Assembly (NCBI GenBank): GCA_947305245.1
Contig: CAMZDG010000015.1
Span: forward strand, 1-64,000
Source: an uncultured Lachnospiraceae bacterium
GTDB taxonomy: Bacteria > Bacillota > Clostridia > Lachnospirales > Lachnospiraceae
Direction of reading: 5' to 3'
DNA: 64,000 nt
This document shows positions 9,768 through 17,703 of this stretch, one piece after another (the first letter of the stretch is position 1; each line of letters starts with the position of its first letter). Below the pieces are notes generated by a model. That model was not told the origin of the DNA and did not search any database. It was given only the letters and a program-made list of their open reading frames with translations. A program made the translations under genes and the position numbers.

Positions 9768-9785
9768 GCGCGGCCGTTTTGCTTT
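9749..9785. terminator. Bidirectional intrinsic terminator
   Basis: A GC-rich stem (CCGCGC/GCGCGG, extended by AAAACG/CGTTTT) with a short loop has a U-run on both sides. It serves the ATPase gene from the left and the convergent small membrane protein gene from the right, and overlaps the last codons of the ATPase gene. Confidence 0.75.
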
Positions 9786-9807
9786 CTGAAAATTTCGGTT
9801 TTGAAGA

Positions 9808-10230
9808 TCACAGGATCTTCTTGAATTCATGGATGTGATATTCCTTGTCATACTTCATTTGGCAGGGAACCATGTCATAGAGCTGAAAACCCTTTCCGAT
9901 CAATTCGGAAGTGCGGATCTTCGTCGTCTGATCATAGAAGGCATCGCGCGCCTCGTTATAAAAGATCAGGCGAACGGTCGATTTCTCGCCCTTGGTGTCA
10001 ATGGCTGCGAGCAGCCCTCTGGTCGCGCACTTAATGCCTGCGCCGTCGAGGGGCTGATACACCTCTGCCTTTAACTGCTCCTGCTTCTCCTCAGGGATCG
10101 TTGCCAACAGCTCTTCGAGCTTCGTTCCGCTCTTTTTCGCGATCACAAAGATCACGGCTGCAAAGATGCCGACGATCACAAGCGCAACGCCCATATAAAG
10201 CAGAAATTCCCCAATTGTCATGCTCCACAT
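9808..10230 (-). CDS. Small membrane protein of unknown function
   Basis: A 140-aa protein with one N-terminal hydrophobic segment (about residues 4-28, IGEFLLYMGVALVIVGIF) and a soluble C-terminal domain (KKSGTKLEELL to the end). The start at 10230 is chosen because AGGAGG (10242-10247) lies 11 bases upstream. The ATG at 10239 is only 2 bases from it, and the longer reading from 10314 has no ribosome site. The C-terminal part has alternating beta-like patterns (STVRLIFYNEARDAFY) but no motif I recognise. Convergent with the SbcC-like gene, divergent from the hydrogenase operon. Confidence 0.7.
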   Translation of the reverse strand: MWSMTIGEFLLYMGVALVIVGIFAAVIFVIAKKSGTKLEELLATIPEEKQEQLKAEVYQPLDGAGIKCATRGLLAAIDTKGEKSTVRLIFYNEARDAFYDQTTKIRTSELIGKGFQLYDMVPCQMKYDKEYHIHEFKKIL

Positions 10231-10332
10231 TTCTGTCATACCCTCCTTACCTACGTAATCACCCTTCCCCATAGATGGCAATTTCATCTTAGCACGTGTT
10301 TTTTTTTGTTGCAACTCTCTTGAGAAAAAATA

Positions 10333-10361
10333 TTGTTATGTTTCCCTAATTATGATAAAAT
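10333..10361 (+). promoter_or_regulatory. Promoter of the hydrogenase operon
   Basis: TTGTTA (10333-10338), 17-base spacer, TAAAAT (10356-10361), in an A/T-rich gap between divergent genes. The first start codon is 70 bases downstream, leaving room for a short leader. Confidence 0.55.
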
Positions 10362-10430
10362 ATGAGAAGACGCGCAGGCGGCGGAAGGCCGTCTGATGCT
10401 TATGATACAATGTATTGAGGAGGAAAGATC

Positions 10431-12266
10431 TTGAGTAGGTTAACATTGATCAAAGAGAACCAATCCCAGGTGACCGTGGAATCCCTTTCCAAGGATCTGG
10501 AGCGCAGGATCGTAGCAAATCCCTCGGGTGCCTGCCCCGTGGACATGACCTCATCTTTTATCAAGATGTGTCTTGCCCAGTCATGCGGTAAGTGTGTGCC
10601 CTGTCGCGTGGGCTTAAATCAGTTGGCGAGACTGTTCGACGACGTGCTTGACAACAAGGCGGATGAGAAGAAGCTCGAGCTGATCCGTGCCACCGCGGAG
10701 TCCATCTATCTCTCTGCGGACTGTGCCGTCGGCTATGGTGCGGCGGAGATCGCGCTGAAGTGCCTGGACGGTTGCCGCGACGATTTCCTGACCCATATTC
10801 GCGAGGGCCATTGTTCCTGTAATTCCAATGAGCCGGTATCCTGCGTGAACATGTGCCCGGCGCACGTGGACATTCCCGGTTACATTGCTTTGGTGCACGA
10901 GGAGCGCTATGCGGATGCCATCCGCCTGATCCGGAAGGACAATCCCCTTCCGTCCGTCTGCGCATATGTCTGCGAGCATCCCTGCGAGAACCACTGTAAG
11001 AGAAATCTCGTGGATGCGGCGATCAACATCCGCGGCATCAAGAAGATGGCGGCAGACCATGCCGGCGACGTGCCCGTGCCGAAGTGTGCGGCTTCCACCG
11101 GAAAGAAGGTTGCAGTCATCGGCGGCGGTCCTGGCGGACTTTCCGCAGCATATTTCTTATCCCTCATGGGACATAAGGTGACGATCTACGAGCAGAGGGC
11201 AAAGCTGGGCGGCATGCTCCGCTACGGCATCCCCAACTACAGACTTCCCAGGACCATGCTGGATCGCGAGATCGCGCAGATCCTGTCCACCGGAATTGAA
11301 GTACATACGAACGTCTCCATAGGAGCGGACCTTTCCATGGATGAGATCGTGAAGGATTATGACGCATGCTTCGTTGCCATCGGCGCGCACATCGACAAGA
11401 AGCTCGGCATCGAGGGCGAGAACGCAAAGAGCGGCGTGATCTCCGCAGTGTCCATGCTCCGCGGCATCGGCGATGACGTATATCCTGATTTCAAGGGCAA
11501 GGAGATTGTTGTGGTCGGCGGCGGAAACGTGGCAATGGACGTGGCGAGAACCTCCGTCAGACTGGGCGCTTCCAAGGTATCCATCGTCTACAGAAGACGT
11601 AAGGCCGACATGACGGCGCTGCGCGAGGAGATCGAGAGCGCGGAGGCAGAGGGCTGTGACATTCTCGAGCTGATGGCTCCCGTCAAGGTGGAAGTGGACG
11701 GAGGCGGCAATGCAGTGGGCCTTTGGATGCAGCCTCAGATGATCAGTAACGTGGTGAACGGAAGACCTGCGCCGAAGAAGGCGAACAAGGAGATGATCCT
11801 GCTCCACAGCGACGTGATCATTGTTGCCATCGGTCAGGGCATCACGACCGAATACTTTGAAGAGACCGGCATTCCCGTAAAGCGCGGCACCTTTGCGGCG
11901 CAGGATACCGGTAAGATCACGACCTCCGAAGGCATCTTCGCCGGCGGAGACTGCGTGACCGGTCCCGCAACCGTGATCCGTGCCATCGCGGCAGGTAAGG
12001 TTGCAGCGGCTAATATTGACGAATACTTAGGGTTCCATCACGTGATCACCGCGGACATCGACATTCCGCGCGCGACCCATGATGACAAGCTTCCCTGTGG
12101 CCGTGCAGAGGTGCCCATGCGGGATGCCTTTGACCGCAAGGATGATTTTGATCCCGTTGAGAAGGGGTATTCCTGTGAGGAGGCCTGCCATGAGTCCGGC
12201 AGATGCCTAAGATGCGATAACTTCGGCTTCGGATCATTTAGGGGAGGTAGACAGAGCAGATGGTAA
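10431..12266 (+). CDS. NuoF-type Fe-S tail fused to GltD/NfnB-like FAD-NAD(P)H oxidoreductase
   Basis: Predicted electron-transfer partner of the adjacent hydrogenase, 611 aa. TTG start with AGGAGG seven bases upstream; no in-frame ATG fits. Residues about 40-125 match the 4Fe-4S end of NuoF/HydB (SCGKCVPCRVG plus a downstream Cys). A glutamate-synthase-small-subunit-like Fe-S region follows (CVNMCPAHVDIPGY, CEHPCENHCKR). An FAD site is near residue 225 (VIGGGPGGLSAA), an NAD(P) site near 361 (VVVGGGNVAMDVAR, then YRRRKADM, the NADPH-preferring style of this family), and FAD-binding GIFAGGDCVTGP lies near the end. The FMN/NADH-binding body of NuoF is absent. Overlaps hydA by seven bases. Confidence 0.85.
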   Translation: MSRLTLIKENQSQVTVESLSKDLERRIVANPSGACPVDMTSSFIKMCLAQSCGKCVPCRVGLNQLARLFDDVLDNKADEKKLELIRATAESIYLSADCAVGYGAAEIALKCLDGCRDDFLTHIREGHCSCNSNEPVSCVNMCPAHVDIPGYIALVHEERYADAIRLIRKDNPLPSVCAYVCEHPCENHCKRNLVDAAINIRGIKKMAADHAGDVPVPKCAASTGKKVAVIGGGPGGLSAAYFLSLMGHKVTIYEQRAKLGGMLRYGIPNYRLPRTMLDREIAQILSTGIEVHTNVSIGADLSMDEIVKDYDACFVAIGAHIDKKLGIEGENAKSGVISAVSMLRGIGDDVYPDFKGKEIVVVGGGNVAMDVARTSVRLGASKVSIVYRRRKADMTALREEIESAEAEGCDILELMAPVKVEVDGGGNAVGLWMQPQMISNVVNGRPAPKKANKEMILLHSDVIIVAIGQGITTEYFEETGIPVKRGTFAAQDTGKITTSEGIFAGGDCVTGPATVIRAIAAGKVAAANIDEYLGFHHVITADIDIPRATHDDKLPCGRAEVPMRDAFDRKDDFDPVEKGYSCEEACHESGRCLRCDNFGFGSFRGGRQSRW

Positions 12267-13960
12267 ATTTGACAATAGACAATAAGCCCGTGTCCGTGGA
12301 AGACGGCACGACAATCTTAGATGCCGCGAAGAAGGTCGGCATCAACATTCCCACCCTCTGCTTCCTCAAGGAGATCAATGAGATCGGTGCCTGCCGTATC
12401 TGCGTTGTCGAAGTGGAAGGCGTGGAGAGATGTGTTACCGCATGTAACACCGTGGTGACGGAGGGCATGGTGGTCCACACGAACAGCGCCAAGGCAAGAG
12501 TCACGAGAAAGACCAACGTAAAGCTGATCCTTTCCCAGCATAAGACGAATTGTACGACCTGCGTGCGAAGCGGAAATTGTACGCTTCAAAAGGTTGCCAA
12601 TGACATGAACGTGACGAAGCTGGGATATGAAAATATTCCCGAGGAGAAGGCGTGGGACAAAAACAGCCCGCTGATCCGCGACAGCTCAAAGTGTGTGAAG
12701 TGCATGCGCTGCGTGCAGACCTGTGACAAGGTACAGGGGATGCATGTGTGGGACGTGGTCAACACTGGTTCCTACACCACAGTCGGCGTGCGCGATAATA
12801 AGCAGTTCTGCGATGCGAACTGCACCATCTGCGGACAGTGTATCGTGAACTGCCCCGTTGGCGCGCTGCGTGAGCATGACGACGTAACCAAGGTGCTCAT
12901 GGCCGTGGAAAATCCTGAGCTCATCACCGTGGTGCAGATCGCGCCCGCAGTCCGCGCGACCTGGGGTGAGGACTTTGGCCTGACCAAGGCATTTGCCACT
13001 GAGAAGCGCATGGTCGGCGCCCTTCGAAATGCCGGCTTCGATTATATCTTTGACACCACCTTCTCTGCAGACCTGACCATTATGGAGGAGGGAAGTGAGC
13101 TGCTCCAGAGACTCCCTGAGATCAAGGAGTCCGGGATGCCGATGTTCACCTCCTGCTGCCCCGGCTGGGTACACTTTATGAGGAGCGAATATCCCGACAT
13201 GCTGCCGAGACTTTCCACGGCGAAATCGCCGCAGGGCATGTTCGGTGCCATCGCAAAGACCTATTTCGCAGAAAAGCTCGGCGTTGAGCCTGACAAGATC
13301 TTCTGCGTGTCCATTATGCCTTGTACGGCAAAGAAGAAGGAGATCACCTGGAAGAATAGCGGAGATTACGTGGATGCCGTTCTGACGACGAGAGAGATGA
13401 ATCGTCTGATCAAGACCTTCTTCGTAAATCCTGAGGAGATCCCCGAGGATGACTTTGATTCACCGCTTGGCACCGGCACCGGCGCAGGCGTGATCTTTGG
13501 TGCGACCGGCGGCGTGATGGAGGCAGCCCTCCGCAGCGCTTACTATCTGGTGACGAAGGAGAATCCGGAGCCCGATGCGTTCAAGGACGTGAGAGGCCTG
13601 CAGGGATGGAAGGAAGCAAGCTTTGACATTGCGGGTACGCCCGTGAAGGTAGCCGTGGCCAGCGGCCTCGTGAATACGAGAAAGCTTGTGGAAGCGATCC
13701 GCAACAAGGAAGTGACCTATGATTTCGTGGAGATCATGGCATGTCCCGGCGGATGCGTGAATGGCGGCGGCCAGCCCATCCATCATGACGGACCCGACGT
13801 GGCAGAGCGCGCAGGCGTGCTGTACGGCCTGGATCAGAAGAACAACCTGCGGTATTCGCATGAGAATCCGGAAGTCATCAAGCTCTATCAGGATTTCCTT
13901 GGCGCGCCCTTATCGCATAAGTCCCATGAGCTCTTACACATCGAACATATTCTTGAGTAA
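12260..13960 (+). CDS. hydA: [FeFe] hydrogenase, group A, catalytic subunit
   Basis: Reversible H2 production/oxidation at the H-cluster, cytosolic. 566 aa, close to the CpI-type architecture. An N-terminal plant-type 2Fe-2S domain (CFLKEINEIGACRIC) is followed by a NuoG-type His/Cys cluster (HKTNCTTCVRSGNC), two 4Fe-4S motifs (CVKCMRCVQTC and CTICGQCIVNC), and the H-domain. H-cluster signatures are FTSCCPGW (Cys at 299/300), MPCTAKKKE (Cys 355) and MACPGGCVNGGGQP (Cys 495 and 499). The four H-cluster ligands correspond to Cys 300, 355, 495 and 499. The maturases HydEFG are not in the window. Translationally coupled to the preceding reductase gene, suggesting one complex. Confidence 0.95.
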   Translation: MVNLTIDNKPVSVEDGTTILDAAKKVGINIPTLCFLKEINEIGACRICVVEVEGVERCVTACNTVVTEGMVVHTNSAKARVTRKTNVKLILSQHKTNCTTCVRSGNCTLQKVANDMNVTKLGYENIPEEKAWDKNSPLIRDSSKCVKCMRCVQTCDKVQGMHVWDVVNTGSYTTVGVRDNKQFCDANCTICGQCIVNCPVGALREHDDVTKVLMAVENPELITVVQIAPAVRATWGEDFGLTKAFATEKRMVGALRNAGFDYIFDTTFSADLTIMEEGSELLQRLPEIKESGMPMFTSCCPGWVHFMRSEYPDMLPRLSTAKSPQGMFGAIAKTYFAEKLGVEPDKIFCVSIMPCTAKKKEITWKNSGDYVDAVLTTREMNRLIKTFFVNPEEIPEDDFDSPLGTGTGAGVIFGATGGVMEAALRSAYYLVTKENPEPDAFKDVRGLQGWKEASFDIAGTPVKVAVASGLVNTRKLVEAIRNKEVTYDFVEIMACPGGCVNGGGQPIHHDGPDVAERAGVLYGLDQKNNLRYSHENPEVIKLYQDFLGAPLSHKSHELLHIEHILE

Positions 13961-13973
13961 GGAACCGATCAAA

Positions 13974-14006
13974 GGTCGGCGGGAGCAATCCTGCCGGCCT
14001 TTTTTA
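13974..14006 (+). terminator. Intrinsic terminator after hydA
   Basis: An 11-bp stem (GGTCGGCGGGA with TCCTGCCGGCC, including G-U pairs) and a 4-base loop, followed by six T residues. Confidence 0.8.
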
Positions 14007-14064
14007 TGTGAAAATGCGCTCCCCTTTATGAAAAAGCTTATCCTTATTTGGACATGTTCGCGAC

Positions 14065-14093
14065 TTGACAAAATAAGACGCTGATGCTAGAAT
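14065..14093 (+). promoter_or_regulatory. Promoter of the Fur-family/zinc uptake genes
   Basis: Consensus TTGACA (14065-14070), 17-base spacer, TAGAAT (14088-14093). Transcription would start near 14100, directly in front of the inverted repeat at 14103-14131. Confidence 0.75.
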
Positions 14094-14102
14094 GAATAGC
14101 GG

Positions 14103-14131
14103 TTGAATTTGGGAATGATTATCAAATTCAA
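14103..14131. promoter_or_regulatory. Fur-family operator-like inverted repeat
   Basis: A perfect 9-bp dyad, TTGAATTTG and CAAATTCAA, around an 11-base centre that contains GAATGATTATC, resembling a Fur/Zur box core. It lies just downstream of a consensus -10 and 15 bases upstream of the Fur-family gene, where bound repressor would block initiation. Autoregulation and control of the zinc genes are inferred. Confidence 0.6.
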
Positions 14132-14145
14132 GCGAGGGGACAAAG

Positions 14146-14589
14146 GTGGGAATCCGTTCAAAGTACAATACAAAACAGAGAGACGTGCTGATCGAGTATT
14201 TTAAGACCATTCCGGAGACACACGTGACTGCGGGAGAGGTGACGCGCGTTCTGATCGAGAAGGGCGAGTCGATCGGACAGGCGACGGTCTATCGGCAGCT
14301 AGAGCGATTGGTGGGAGAGGGCGTCCTGAAAAAGTATCTGATCGACGGGAACAGCCCTGCCTGCTTTGAGTACGTCGGCGATGCCAAGCACGTGACGGAT
14401 GGCATCTGCTTCCACTGTAAATGTGAGGTCTGCGGTTCCCTCCTCCACGTGAACTGTGAAACGCTGACGGGGCTAAAAGAGCATCTTTTGGACCATCACG
14501 GATTTCAAATGGATCCCCTGCGCACGGTCTTCTACGGCATCTGTGAAGAATGTGCGAGAAAACAAGTAGGACAGGAAGAAAATTGTTGA
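14146..14589 (+). CDS. Fur-family transcriptional repressor (probable zinc regulator)
   Basis: A 147-aa metal-dependent repressor. GTG start, with GAGGGG six bases upstream. The winged helix covers residues about 5-75 (SIGQATVYRQLERLVGEGVLKKY is the recognition part). The C-terminal dimer/metal domain has HCKCEVCG and a second CEEC pair, a structural zinc site, plus an HH pair near residue 112. Sitting directly upstream of znuA-znuC-znuB and behind an operator-like palindrome, it is most likely a Zur-type regulator. Fur and PerR functions cannot be excluded from sequence alone. Confidence 0.87.
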   Translation: MGIRSKYNTKQRDVLIEYFKTIPETHVTAGEVTRVLIEKGESIGQATVYRQLERLVGEGVLKKYLIDGNSPACFEYVGDAKHVTDGICFHCKCEVCGSLLHVNCETLTGLKEHLLDHHGFQMDPLRTVFYGICEECARKQVGQEENC

Positions 14590-14915
14590 GTACGGTGAAA
14601 CAGTTTCAAGGAAAGAAGGTTGGTTTGGGACGCATGCTGGCAGCAGCCTTGGCAGGCTTACTTTTGTTCGCTTTTCTTTTGCTTTCTTCCTATTTCCTTG
14701 CCGTGGAGTCCGGGCATGACTGCCATGACGAAGACTGTCCCATCTGCTTTTGCATCACGCATTGTGAGAACGTATTACGCCAGATGACGGGAGACCTGAT
14801 CCCTGCCGGCGTTGTTTCCATTTTATTCTTTTTGAGTATTCAAAGACTCTTTTTCCATTTCTGCTGTCTGCAAGAAGATACCCCTGTTGCATTAAGGGTT
14901 CGGCTGAATCCTTGA
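14586..14915 (+). CDS. Small membrane protein with a Cys/His cluster in a zinc locus
   Basis: A 109-aa protein. TTG start at 14586 overlapping the regulator's stop, with AGGAAG seven bases upstream; the ATG at 14550 lies deep inside the upstream gene. One hydrophobic segment at about residues 17-40 is followed by the motif HDCHDEDCPICFC and a further HC pair. A second hydrophobic segment runs at about 74-90, then FCC. The Cys/His cluster between the two segments looks like a metal-binding loop, and the position between a Fur-type regulator and znuA suggests a zinc-related role. I cannot assign a family. Confidence 0.65.
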   Translation: MSTVKQFQGKKVGLGRMLAAALAGLLLFAFLLLSSYFLAVESGHDCHDEDCPICFCITHCENVLRQMTGDLIPAGVVSILFFLSIQRLFFHFCCLQEDTPVALRVRLNP

Positions 14916-14930
14916 ATCACTTCTGAGTGT

Positions 14931-14950
14931 CCCTGCCATGGCAGGGCTTG
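14931..14950. other. Perfect 16-bp palindrome upstream of znuA
   Basis: CCCTGCCATGGCAGGG is self-complementary and followed by a loosely T-rich stretch. It could be a weak attenuator or terminator between the small membrane gene and znuA, or a protein site. The stem is short, so I rate it low. Confidence 0.35.
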
Positions 14951-14985
14951 TTTTGCTTGCTAATTTTAAACACTTGGAGGTAATT

Positions 14986-16065
14986 ATGAAGAAATATTGG
15001 ATTCTTTTATGTGCCGTCCTGATGATGGCATTTGGCCTTACGGCTTGTAATACGGCTTCCGCCGCAGGGAAAGGCGACAACGGGAAAGTCAAAATCGTTG
15101 CGACGATCTTTCCGGAATATGATTGGGTCAGGAACGTGCTTGGCGAAAATGCACAGAATGCGGAGCTGACCTTGCTTCTTGACAATGGCGTGGACCTGCA
15201 CAGCTATCAGCCCACTGCCGCTGACATCTTAAAGATTTCAAACTGTGATCTATTCATCTACGTGGGAGGCGAGTCCGACGAGTGGGTGGAGGACGTGCTG
15301 AAGCAGTCGACCAATAAGAATCAGATCGTGATCAATCTTCTCGAGGTCCTGGGCGATCAAGTGAAGGAAGAGGAGATCGTAGAGGGCATGGAGCATGAAC
15401 ATGACCATGAAGACGGTGATCATGACCATGAAGACGCAGACCACGATCATGACGACGGTGATCATGATCATGAGGACGCGGATGACGATCATGAGCACGA
15501 GCATCATCATGAGGATGGCGAAATGGAGTATGACGAGCACGTATGGCTGTCTTTAAAGAAGGCGCAGGTGCTTTGCGGCGCCATCAAGGATGCTTTGGTA
15601 AAGCTAGATCCCGCTCATGCGGAGAGCTACCGCAAGAACTGCGAGGAATATCAGGCAAAGCTTGCAAGTCTGGATGCGGATTATGAGAGCGCCGTGAAGG
15701 CGGCAAAGGTGAATACGCTCCTCTTCGGCGACCGCTTCCCCTTCCGTTATCTTGTGGATGATTATGACCTGAAATACTACGCGGCTTTCGTTGGTTGCAG
15801 CGCGGAGACGGAGGCTAGCTTTGAGACGATCCTGTTCCTGGCCGGCAAGGTCGATGAGCTGAAATTGCCTGCGATCCTGACCATCGAGGGAGCAAACCAC
15901 AGGATCGCGGAGACGGTGAAGGACAACACGAAGGCCAAGGACCAGAAGATCCTTACCATGAATTCCCTGCAGTCCGTTACGGGCAAGGACGTGGAGGCGG
16001 GCGTGACCTATTTCTCCGTCATGGAAGAGAACCTGAAAGTTTTGAAGGAAGCACTTGGGCAATAA
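14986..16065 (+). CDS. znuA: Zinc ABC transporter substrate-binding lipoprotein ZnuA/AdcA-like
   Basis: Captures zinc outside the membrane and delivers it to ZnuB. The start is ATG 14986 with TTGGAGG five bases upstream. From there it is 359 aa with signal MKKYWILLCAVLMMAFG and lipobox LTAC. The fold is cluster A-I: IFPEYDWVRNVLG, DLHSYQPTAAD with the first His ligand, and EHVWLSLKKAQ with the second. Residues about 136-180 form a His/Asp/Glu-rich loop, the usual mobile zinc-collecting loop but encoded here by DNA repeats. Oddity: where many ZnuA proteins have a third His, this one has GDRFPFRYL. First gene of A-C-B. Confidence 0.93.
   Translation: MKKYWILLCAVLMMAFGLTACNTASAAGKGDNGKVKIVATIFPEYDWVRNVLGENAQNAELTLLLDNGVDLHSYQPTAADILKISNCDLFIYVGGESDEWVEDVLKQSTNKNQIVINLLEVLGDQVKEEEIVEGMEHEHDHEDGDHDHEDADHDHDDGDHDHEDADDDHEHEHHHEDGEMEYDEHVWLSLKKAQVLCGAIKDALVKLDPAHAESYRKNCEEYQAKLASLDADYESAVKAAKVNTLLFGDRFPFRYLVDDYDLKYYAAFVGCSAETEASFETILFLAGKVDELKLPAILTIEGANHRIAETVKDNTKAKDQKILTMNSLQSVTGKDVEAGVTYFSVMEENLKVLKEALGQ
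15393..15516 (+). repeat. His/Asp-rich codon repeats inside znuA
   Basis: Repeated units of the pattern catgaccatgaagacggtgat encode HDHEDGD/HDHEDAD runs. Such internal repeats can expand or contract, so loop length may vary between strains. Confidence 0.7.
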
Positions 16066-16140
16066 AGCCCGCGAGTAAGAGCAACGCATTTTGAAGGATA
16101 CTTGAGAGAGGCGTTTGCAAGTTGGGAAAGGATGAGTGAC

Positions 16141-16851
16141 ATGTCCTGTTTAACCGTGAAAGACCTAAAAGTGGGATATGACGGCCATGCGGTGGCGGAA
16201 GGCATCAGCTTTCAAGTGAATGCCGGAGATTATCTTTGCATCGTGGGAGAGAATGGGTCGGGAAAATCGACTTTGATCAGGACCCTGCTCCATCTGCAGG
16301 AACCCATAAGCGGCGAGATCCTCTATGGAGAGGACTTAAAGCGCGGCGAGATCGGCTATCTGCCACAGCAGACCGTGGTGCAAAGGGACTTCCCTGCGTC
16401 CGTCAGGGAGATCGTGCTTTCGGGGTGTCTTCCGCACATTGGCATTCGGCCCTTTTATGGCAAGGCGGAAAAAGAACTTGCGGCGGAAAACATGGAGCGC
16501 ATGGGCATCACTCCTCTGGCGAACCGTTGCTACCGAGACCTGTCCGGAGGACAGCAGCAGAGAGTCCTGCTCGCCAGGGCCCTCTGCGCGACGAAAAAGT
16601 GCCTCCTCCTGGACGAGCCGGTGGCCGGTCTGGATCCCAAGGTGACCGCGGAACTCTATGAGCTGATCGAGCGCCTGAACAAAGAGGGCGTGACCATTCT
16701 CATGATCTCGCATGACGTTGGCGGCATCCTTTCCTATTGCAGCCACGTGCTTCATATCGGGAAAAAGGTGTATTTTGGAACAAAGGAAGAGTACCTAAAC
16801 AGCAGCGCGGGGAAGGCTTTCCTTGCAGTGCAGGAAGGAGGAAGGGATTGA
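16141..16851 (+). CDS. znuC: Zinc ABC transporter ATP-binding protein
   Basis: The ATPase that powers zinc import, 236 aa. The start at 16141 is supported by GGGAAAGG nine bases upstream; ATG 16132 directly abuts that site, and the open frame extends to a TTG at 16102. Walker A GENGSGKST (near residue 37), Q-loop GYLPQQ, signature LSGGQQQR, Walker B CLLLDEPVAGLDP and switch MISHDVGG are all intact. The stop lies 1 base before the permease start. Confidence 0.93.
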   Translation: MSCLTVKDLKVGYDGHAVAEGISFQVNAGDYLCIVGENGSGKSTLIRTLLHLQEPISGEILYGEDLKRGEIGYLPQQTVVQRDFPASVREIVLSGCLPHIGIRPFYGKAEKELAAENMERMGITPLANRCYRDLSGGQQQRVLLARALCATKKCLLLDEPVAGLDPKVTAELYELIERLNKEGVTILMISHDVGGILSYCSHVLHIGKKVYFGTKEEYLNSSAGKAFLAVQEGGRD

Positions 16852-16852
16852 C

Positions 16853-17698
16853 ATGTGGGATACGTTGCTTTTCTATCTGGCGCACGCGTTCGTATGGAAG
16901 GCGCTGATCGTCGGTGTCTTGATCGCGCTTTGTTCCTCCCTGCTTGGCGTGACCTTGGTGTTAAAGAGATTTTCCTTTATCGGTGACGGCCTGTCTCATG
17001 TGGCCTTCGGCGCCATGGCCATTGCCAGCGTCATGAAGCTGACCAATCAGATGGTGCTGATCCTTCCCGTGACCGTGCTTTGCGCCGTCCTGCTCCTTAG
17101 GACGGGGCAGAATGCCAAGATCAAGGGCGACGCGGCCATTGCCATGATCTCCGTCGGTGCGCTTGCCTTCGGCTATCTGATCATGAACGTGTTCTCGGCA
17201 TCCGCGAACATCTCTGGGGACGTCTGCAGTACCCTCTTTGGGTCGTTTTCAATCCTCACGTTGACAGACGCGGAGGTTTGGCTCTGCGTGGCGCTGTCCG
17301 CCTCCGTGATCCTGATCTTTATCGTGTTTTATCATAAGATTTTTGCCGTGACCTTTGATGAGACCTTCGCAAAGGCCACGGGCATTCAGACGGGAGCCTA
17401 TCAACTACTGATCGCCGTGGTGATCGCGCTGATCATCGTGCTGGCCATGAACCTGGTGGGATCGCTTCTCATTTCTGCGCTGGTGATCTTTCCGGCGCTC
17501 TCCGCCATGAGACTGTTTTACCAGTTTAAGTCGGTTACCATCGCGTCAGCCATTCTGTCCGTCACTTGTGCGGTCGCAGGCATGCTGATCTCGATCTTAA
17601 AGGGGACGCCCGTGGGATCGACCATTGTGGCCGTGGACGTTGCGGTGTTTGCGGCGTGCTGTCTGCTTGGATGGTGCCAAAGAAGGTTGGGGAGGTGA
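16853..17698 (+). CDS. znuB: Zinc ABC transporter permease
   Basis: The membrane channel subunit of the zinc importer, ABC-3 family, 281 aa with about eight hydrophobic helices. Family motifs seen are SFIGDGLSHVAFGA near residues 41-54 and the NLVGSLLISALVIFPALSA stretch near 200. ATG 16853 has GGAGG about ten bases upstream; the open frame extends upstream only to a TTG (16823). It follows znuC with a 1-base gap and precedes a small exported protein gene after 5 bases, so all are one transcript. Confidence 0.93.
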   Translation: MWDTLLFYLAHAFVWKALIVGVLIALCSSLLGVTLVLKRFSFIGDGLSHVAFGAMAIASVMKLTNQMVLILPVTVLCAVLLLRTGQNAKIKGDAAIAMISVGALAFGYLIMNVFSASANISGDVCSTLFGSFSILTLTDAEVWLCVALSASVILIFIVFYHKIFAVTFDETFAKATGIQTGAYQLLIAVVIALIIVLAMNLVGSLLISALVIFPALSAMRLFYQFKSVTIASAILSVTCAVAGMLISILKGTPVGSTIVAVDVAVFAACCLLGWCQRRLGR

Positions 17699-17703
17699 CA
17701 TAA

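Noticed and set aside
14938-14985. Upstream ATG extension of znuA
   Set aside because: It would place 16 residues before a clear lipoprotein signal, and the good ribosome site belongs to ATG 14986.
15250-15540. Minus-strand open frame rich in Ile/Met/Val that looks like a membrane protein
   Set aside because: It is the complement of the His/Asp repeat in znuA, and its hydrophobic look is a by-product of the repeat codons.
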